DNA from: Ramicandelaber brevisporus
Taxonomy: Eukaryota; Kickxellomycota; Ramicandelaberales; Ramicandelaberaceae
NCBI GenBank assembly: GCA_025201865.1
Contig: MU603318.1
Location: forward strand, 1-10,517
Direction of reading: 5' to 3'
DNA: 10,517 nucleotides
Below, in pieces: positions 5,704 through 10,517 of this stretch. Every line of letters starts with the position of its first letter. Position 1 is the stretch's first letter. The notes under the pieces are model-generated. The model was not told the origin of the DNA. It did not search any database and saw nothing but the letters and a program-made list of their open reading frames with translations. The position numbers and the translations under genes are program-made.

Positions 5704-7740
5704 ATGAGCTCCACTCACCACCAACTGCAACAGCAAGGAACGTTGCCAACTCCAACCTCAGTGCCACGGTTCAAGGCTCTCGTCCAAGTGACAGCAGCCT
5801 CGAGCAACAGCAACAATAACAGCAGCAACAGTGGCAGTGGCAATGGTCATTGTGGGCCAAAGTTGCCGTATCCAGCAACACCCACACCGTTGGCTCGCCA
5901 TTCTGCATCAGCTGGCAACGTTCCTGTTGGTGGCGGAAGTAATGGAAACCTGCATTTGCTGGCACAAGCTGCTGCGACATCGGGGAGCACTCCAACTAAT
6001 GGACCTCACCGTAGTAGCAATAGCAATAGCAACAACGGCAATAGCAGCCAGCAGCATTCCATTCAGAAGAGCTGGGCTCATTCTGCATCGTCGTCGTCGT
6101 CGGTTGTACAAGTGACGCCGCCTCGTACTCCCGGAGGTTGTTATCCTTCAGCAGCTGTGGTTACACCAGGTGCTGTTCCTGTTCCTTCGTCGGCGTTGAC
6201 TGGGGGTGCTGTCTACAGTTGTGTATCCAACAGCAACAACAACAACAACAACAGTAACACTGGGGCGATGGCGAGTGTAACAGTGACCAGCATCAATAAC
6301 AGTGGTTCACGTCGCATGTCGGTCACCCCGTCGTCTACTGGTGCTGCTGCTTCACACTATCATCCATATGCTCGCTCAACAGTGTCGGCAGTGACTAACA
6401 ACGGCAGTGGTGTTAATTACAGCGGTAACTCTACTCCAACTTCGTCGATCGCCCGAATGTCAATAAACCACAATCAGCAGCGTCACCAGCAATATGCACC
6501 ACCACAACCACCACCGCCGCCGCCACATTACACCAGCAGCAGCAGCAGCAGTAGCAATGTTAGTGAGTCTGTTGTGCGTCACGAATCGTCACCAAGTCAT
6601 CATCATCAGTATGCAGGTCAGCAACAGCAATATCCGCAACCTCGTGGTTATTCAACAGCTGCTGTCTCTGGTGGAGGCGGGTCAAACCTGGCTGTATCGT
6701 ACATTCCGCGCGTGATTCCACATCCCATGTCGGCATCAAGCGTTCCACTTGCATCGCTTCCGCCACTCAATGGTCACCCAATGCATCCTCATCCACAACC
6801 AGCACAAGCACCGCTTCAGAGCACTGGCGGACACTCCGTGAATGGCCCAGTGGTTACGATGCATGGACACGCAAACACTGAATCGACTGGCTCAGGTTAT
6901 TTGCCGACAGCAGGCACCTTGTCACCAGGTTCACCACCTTCCAAAGAGGACTTGCCCCCAATGCCAATGCAGCTGCCGCCTTATGATCCTGCATTTGTGA
7001 ACTCTGTTGATGCGGCAATTGTTGCCCAGCGCAATCTGCACTATCGCACTGCAACCACTCCTCCAGCATCTCGCACCTCGCCACTTGGTTTAGGAAATGC
7101 CAACATTGTTGACGACGGTTCTGATTACGGCGACAATGGCAGCGAGATTGGCAGCATCAAGACAGCCTCTGACACGTCCGTGCTGATGCAGCATGTGCAA
7201 GTTGGTCGTCCTTCCAAGCGTGCTGGTGGTCCTACGCTGACATCGGAGCAACGTCGCGAGCGTCGCTTGATCCGTAATCGCGAAGCAGCACGGGTGTGCC
7301 GTAAGAAGCGCAAGGACCACACGGAGCGGCTTGAGGATGAGAACAAGACTCTGCGTGATCAGATTCTGAACCTGCGCAGCACCATTGCTACAATGCAGGC
7401 TGAGTGCAAGTGCGAGAGTGCCACTCGTGGACATCAACACCAGCACCAGCATCAGCACCAGCATCAGAACCTGGATGACCAGTATCTTGAATCACAGCAG
7501 CCACAGCAGTATAGTGCGGTGCCATCACCACCTCTTGCGCAAATGGGACCAATGGAGCAGCCACTGCCAATGCGTCACCAGCATCAGCTGTCGCAACCGA
7601 CGCCGCAGTATGCATTCACAACTCCTGTCAAACCATTTGCTCCAGCTGGTACTTTAATGACTACTCCGTCTTCTGCTGCGATGGCCAATACAGCCGCTGT
7701 TGGATATGCACCAGTGTCGCCAGTATCACCTGACAACTAA
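5704..7740 (+). CDS. CREB/ATF-type bZIP transcription factor
   Basis: 678 residues from the first ATG after the TATA box, with no intron. The bZIP domain is at about 517-566. The basic region reads RRLIRNREAARVCRKKRK, with the invariant Asn at 525 and Arg at 533; it nearly matches animal CREB (NREAARECRRKKK), including the conserved Cys (532). Zipper positions d are L543, L550, L557 and M564; positions a are N547, I554 and I561. The Asn at a favours parallel dimers. The CREB-like basic region predicts binding to TGACGTCA-type sites in the nucleus. A CKC motif follows at 568-570, then a perfect (His-Gln)6 run at 577-588. The remainder is largely disordered, with Ser/Asn, Gln, Pro and Gly tracts and many SP/TP sites, including SPVSP next to the C-terminus. 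Residues 414-448 (KEDLPP to NLHYR) are an island of ordinary composition and may be a docking or activation motif. Target genes are unknown; TGACG cores upstream suggest possible self-regulation. Confidence 0.95.
   Translation: MSSTHHQLQQQGTLPTPTSVPRFKALVQVTAASSNSNNNSSNSGSGNGHCGPKLPYPATPTPLARHSASAGNVPVGGGSNGNLHLLAQAAATSGSTPTNGPHRSSNSNSNNGNSSQQHSIQKSWAHSASSSSSVVQVTPPRTPGGCYPSAAVVTPGAVPVPSSALTGGAVYSCVSNSNNNNNNSNTGAMASVTVTSINNSGSRRMSVTPSSTGAAASHYHPYARSTVSAVTNNGSGVNYSGNSTPTSSIARMSINHNQQRHQQYAPPQPPPPPPHYTSSSSSSSNVSESVVRHESSPSHHHQYAGQQQQYPQPRGYSTAAVSGGGGSNLAVSYIPRVIPHPMSASSVPLASLPPLNGHPMHPHPQPAQAPLQSTGGHSVNGPVVTMHGHANTESTGSGYLPTAGTLSPGSPPSKEDLPPMPMQLPPYDPAFVNSVDAAIVAQRNLHYRTATTPPASRTSPLGLGNANIVDDGSDYGDNGSEIGSIKTASDTSVLMQHVQVGRPSKRAGGPTLTSEQRRERRLIRNREAARVCRKKRKDHTERLEDENKTLRDQILNLRSTIATMQAECKCESATRGHQHQHQHQHQHQNLDDQYLESQQPQQYSAVPSPPLAQMGPMEQPLPMRHQHQLSQPTPQYAFTTPVKPFAPAGTLMTTPSSAAMANTAAVGYAPVSPVSPDN
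7432..7467 (+). repeat. Coding (CAY-CAR)6 repeat, encodes (His-Gln)6
   Basis: Six His-Gln dipeptides just after the zipper. The DNA is not a perfect repeat (CAT/CAC and CAA/CAG alternate), which suggests the dipeptide pattern is older than recent slippage or is kept at protein level. Confidence 0.9.
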
Positions 7741-8250
7741 CTGAACATGCTTCTCCCCATTGACTTCTCCACATATATATATTGATTATATTCTCATCTA
7801 TTGATATCTCTCGTTTTTCTTATGACATTGTCCTTCTCATGTATGTATTATTTTTCTCATTGCTATTATTATCACTATTACCATTACTATTATTATACAC
7901 ACCAACTTTATTGATCACCATGTTTATTCATCATTACATACGTTTTATCTTCATTTGCTATTGCCCTACTTTACTATCATCATCATCATCCATATTACAT
8001 CTGTTACCTCTCTTGTGGCGCCATTCGTTTCCGATCCATCTGTTTCCTTGCGTTCGCGCCGCTCACACTCTACTCCATATTGATTGCATCAAACTACTAC
8101 CTATTGATTAACTAAACAACTACCACTAAAACTCTCTACCTCTATAATATTCTCTCAATCTAACTCTATAGTAACAATCTAACTCGATTATATGAACATT
8201 TTTTTTAATTAAAAAGTGTATACTCGTTCTCATTAAAGTAAGAATGCTGT
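7741..8250. other. AT-rich convergent intergenic region (bZIP / mL49)
   Basis: Holds the 3' UTRs of two convergent genes. It is T-rich with ATT/ATC triplet runs (for example ATCATCATC near 7977-7990) and an ATATATATAT stretch near 7774. A hydrophobic open frame across it comes only from T-rich codons and lacks an ATG at its beginning. I see no RNA gene. The 14-bp palindrome at 8202-8215 is its one distinct element. Confidence 0.7.
8202..8215. terminator. AT palindrome, possible two-way poly(A) signal
   Basis: TTTTTAATTAAAAA is a perfect palindrome that presents ATTAAA on both strands. It lies about 40 bp past the mL49 stop, a good distance for that gene's poly(A) signal. For the bZIP gene it lies about 465 bp past the stop, so an earlier signal may serve there. 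Confidence 0.4.
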
Positions 8251-8793
8251 TTAAAAGTCCTTTTCAGCCAGCCATTGCTTGATGTTCTCGCGATGATTGC
8301 CCTTGATGGTAATGATGTTAAACTTGTACTTGACAATGAGCGTAGCCAAATGTGGCTTGGTTGCAACCAACTCTTGCACAAAGAGATCAACATCGCCCTC
8401 AATGCGCTTAATGGTGGTCAACACACGACTGCCGCCGTTTCTCAAGTTGGTGTAAACGGGAAGCAAGCCCTGCTTGGTGCGACGAACGACATACGGCCGG
8501 TCTGGCTTGAAAATGCCTGAATTGCTGCTGACAGTTGTAGTTGCAGTTGCAGTTTCAGCGGTGACAGTGGTGGTAGTTGCTGGTGCGGATGATGGGTTGT
8601 AGTAAGTGAGAAAGTCCTGGCGAATGCTATCCAATGAGTCGACTTCTGTTGCAGTTGCTGTTGACTCTGTCGAACGGCTGGCAAAAGTCGAGCTGAAGTG
8701 ACGAACAGCCGAAACACTGGGAATCGCAGCAGCTGATCTGGTGAATGCTGCAGTACGTGACCGCAGAGCCGATCGAACAAGTGCAAAGGTCAT
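8251..8793 (-). CDS. IMG2: Mitochondrial large ribosomal subunit protein mL49 (Img2 family)
   Basis: 180 residues, TAA at 8253-8251. The start is the ATG at 8793-8791; the frame runs five codons further upstream but has no earlier ATG. Residues 1-33 form a typical mitochondrial presequence, rich in Arg, Ala and Ser with no acidic residue, ending in a likely processing site RHF|SS (Arg at -3). A Thr/Ala-rich linker spans about 70-92. The Img2/mL49 domain occupies about 93-180, with the family-typical LPVYTNLRNGGSR stretch, a GDVD turn, and near the end TIKG followed by IKQWL. It is a component of the mitochondrial 54S large subunit; yeast Img2 is needed to keep the mitochondrial genome. Its divergent neighbour also serves mitochondrial translation. 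The length suits the family. Confidence 0.94.
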   Translation of the reverse strand: MTFALVRSALRSRTAAFTRSAAAIPSVSAVRHFSSTFASRSTESTATATEVDSLDSIRQDFLTYYNPSSAPATTTTVTAETATATTTVSSNSGIFKPDRPYVVRRTKQGLLPVYTNLRNGGSRVLTTIKRIEGDVDLFVQELVATKPHLATLIVKYKFNIITIKGNHRENIKQWLAEKDF

Positions 8794-8962
8794 CGTGCAA
8801 ACAGGCAAGTAAAGCGAGCAAGTTGGTTGCGTTTATGTTTTTTTTTAGGTGCGAGATTCGAGCGAGATCTGAAGCTGATCTTCCTGCCAAAGTTTTTTTT
8901 TCTTCCAGGCAACCAACAACGCGATAAACACAGCCGACAACTGACAGAGAACAGTGATAGAG
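8794..8962. promoter_or_regulatory. Shared divergent promoter of mL49 and mitochondrial TyrRS
   Basis: Only 169 bp separate the two start codons. GTTGGTTGC (8822-8830) and its exact reverse complement GCAACCAAC (8909-8917) lie near the mL49 and TyrRS starts respectively. Read in each gene's own direction, both genes thus have GCAACCAAC roughly 30-55 nt before the ATG, with an ATAAAC next to it. Two T-runs (8838-8846 and 8893-8901) lie between the arms. There is no TATA box. The run before TTCCAG (8903-8908) also resembles a 3' splice site, so a TyrRS leader intron cannot be excluded. Confidence 0.6.
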
Positions 8963-10510
8963 ATGCAACGAGTAACAGCAGTGACAGCAACCATGGCACG
9001 CCGTATTATGCCAACTGCAGCAATGTTCAGCAGACGCGTGTTCCATCCAACTCAATATCGGCGGCTATCAACCACAACCTCAACATTGAATCGAACTCCG
9101 TTGTTCACCGAGTTGCGAGAGCGCGGCTTCATTGCCGATGTCACCAGTCCTAACATTGAGCCCGTTCTCAACAGTTCCACCGATCCAGTTACAATTTACT
9201 GCGGACTAGATCCTACAGCACCCAGTTTGCATGTTGGCAACTTGCTGCCATTGCTATGTCTATTGCACATGCACGCTCATGGCCACAAAGTGTTGGCTTT
9301 AGTTGGTGGAGCAACTGGTGGCGTTGGAGATCCCAGTGGCCGGTCTTCAGAACGCGTAGCATTGGGATCAGATGTTTTGGCTCGCAACATATCTCGCATT
9401 GATGCACAAATCCGCCAATTCTTTGAGCGTGGTGAATCCCATCTCGCCAAATACTATCACCGTCAATCGCAGCTGTCACATTCATCAAATGATGTTGCTG
9501 TGCAGCGAACACCAGTTCAAGTTATTAATAACGCAGATTGGACTCGCAATTTGTCGCTCCTGGATTTCTTGTCTGGACCAGGCAAACACGCGAGAGTGAA
9601 TGCAATGATTGCGCGCGAGAGTGTCAAGGCTAGATTGAGCAGTGCTCAAGGAATCAGCTTTACAGAGTTTGCATATCAGCTACTGCAGGCGTATGATTTC
9701 TGGCACTTGTATCACAAGCACGGATGTCGAGTGCAGATTGGAGGAAGTGATCAGTGGGGAAACATTACAGCTGGCACTCAACTCATTCAAAAATACAGAC
9801 CAAATGAGGGCAAACAGTCTCCAGTTGCTGATAATGAAAGTGATAATGGTAAAGATGATTCTGATGCTTTTGGATTGACAATTCCACTGCTGACAACATC
9901 AAGTGGCGAAAAGTTTGGAAAGTCAGCAGGAAACGCAGTATGGCTGGATGCATCCATGACAACGCCGTTCGAGCTGTATCAGTTCTTCCTCAAGGTCACT
10001 GACATCGACGCTGCACGCTATCTCAAGGTATTTACATTTTTGCCATTGGAGGAAATTGAGACTATTGCAGCAAATCATACAAAGAATCCAGAAAAGAGAA
10101 TTGCACAAACTGCGCTGGCTGCTCATGTTACAGAGTTGTTGCACGGTGAGGAGGGATTGCGATCGGCTCAAGTTGCCACTGAAGTATTGTTTGAGAATGC
10201 AGAGAACAATGGTGGAAGTGTGAAGGCGACTGCTGAGGAGATTGTTCAGTGTTTTAAAGATGATCCACGGCTGGTTAGTGTTCCGCGTGAACAGGTTGTT
10301 GGTAAGCGAGTAGTGGATGCGAGCGTGTTGGCAGGTGCATGCAAGTCCAAGTCGGCGGCTGGTCGTCTAGTGAGTTCCGGTGGGTTGTATGTGCGCAATG
10401 CTCGGGTTGCATCTGTGGAGCAGCTTGTTCAAGAAGCAGACTTGATTGACAATGCTGTACTAGTTATGCGTACGGGCAAGTCGTCATATCATTTAGTTCA
10501 CCTTGTTTAA
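8963..10510 (+). CDS. MSY1: Mitochondrial tyrosyl-tRNA synthetase
   Basis: 515 residues; the first ATG is at 8963 and TAA is at 10508-10510. This class I synthetase charges mitochondrial tRNA-Tyr with tyrosine. Residues 1-35 are an Arg-rich presequence without acidic residues, with a likely processing site RRL|S at 33-36. The bacterial-type TyrRS core follows: the HIGH-equivalent HVGN at 90-93, then GGATGGVGDPSGR, the tyrosine-site motif GGSDQWGN at 260-267, and the KMSKS-equivalent KFGKS at 317-321. The C-terminus (about 450-515) is an S4-like RNA-binding domain with SKSAAGRLVSSGG and a closing GKSSYHLV. An acidic, low-complexity insert lies at about 281-302, between the two ATP/tyrosine-site motifs. 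A second ATG at 8993 (Met11) has the better context, AACCATGG, and would keep most of the presequence. No intron is seen. Confidence 0.97.
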   Translation: MQRVTAVTATMARRIMPTAAMFSRRVFHPTQYRRLSTTTSTLNRTPLFTELRERGFIADVTSPNIEPVLNSSTDPVTIYCGLDPTAPSLHVGNLLPLLCLLHMHAHGHKVLALVGGATGGVGDPSGRSSERVALGSDVLARNISRIDAQIRQFFERGESHLAKYYHRQSQLSHSSNDVAVQRTPVQVINNADWTRNLSLLDFLSGPGKHARVNAMIARESVKARLSSAQGISFTEFAYQLLQAYDFWHLYHKHGCRVQIGGSDQWGNITAGTQLIQKYRPNEGKQSPVADNESDNGKDDSDAFGLTIPLLTTSSGEKFGKSAGNAVWLDASMTTPFELYQFFLKVTDIDAARYLKVFTFLPLEEIETIAANHTKNPEKRIAQTALAAHVTELLHGEEGLRSAQVATEVLFENAENNGGSVKATAEEIVQCFKDDPRLVSVPREQVVGKRVVDASVLAGACKSKSAAGRLVSSGGLYVRNARVASVEQLVQEADLIDNAVLVMRTGKSSYHLVHLV

Positions 10511-10517
10511 AATAATA

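Noticed and set aside
4925-5819. Long forward frames through the CT-rich bZIP leader, including an in-frame 166-codon extension of the bZIP protein
   Set aside because: Pyrimidine-rich DNA rarely forms stop codons; there is no ATG in the leader, and the encoded strings are low-complexity.
7782-8111. Hydrophobic 109-codon frame after the bZIP gene, resembling a small membrane protein
   Set aside because: It begins at TTG and its hydrophobicity comes only from T-rich DNA; no family resemblance.

Overview
The window looks like nuclear DNA of a fungus with compact, apparently intronless genes. It carries a secreted subtilisin-type protease, an F-box protein with leucine-rich repeats, a Q/N/S/H-rich CREB-type bZIP factor, and two nuclear-encoded mitochondrial translation proteins with presequences. 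All five genes use the standard code and end in TAA. An early-diverging lineage (Zoopagomycota/Kickxellomycotina or Mucoromycota type) fits the style of the F-box and bZIP proteins, but this is impression rather than proof.

Layout. 1-1281 (+) is the 3' part of a subtilase gene, cut by the window edge just upstream of its catalytic serine. 1282-1825 is a convergent intergenic stretch with a poly(A) signal and a long imperfect hairpin. 1826-3325 (-) is an F-box/LRR protein. 3485-3982 is a GC-richer island with a minus-strand open frame that resembles the extreme C-terminus of a LINE reverse transcriptase, probably a dead 5'-truncated copy. 3983-5703 is a long non-coding stretch that ends in the promoter and leader of the bZIP gene. 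It switches from purine-rich to pyrimidine-rich near 4830, holds a TATA box at 5029 and several microsatellites, and has no ATG from 4837 to 5703. 5704-7740 (+) is the CREB/ATF-like bZIP factor. 7741-8250 is an AT-rich convergent intergenic region. 8251-8793 (-) encodes mitochondrial ribosomal protein mL49, and 8963-10510 (+) encodes mitochondrial tyrosyl-tRNA synthetase. These two are head to head over 169 bp, with a nine-base element repeated in mirror image.

The last two genes serve one process, mitochondrial protein synthesis, and probably share a promoter region. The protease, F-box and bZIP genes show no evident functional link to each other. I see no CRISPR array, tRNA, rRNA or complete mobile element. 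I did not find a clearly new multi-gene system. The best leads are the 59-nt hairpin, the ATG-free bZIP leader with its strand-composition switch, and the shared mitochondrial promoter.
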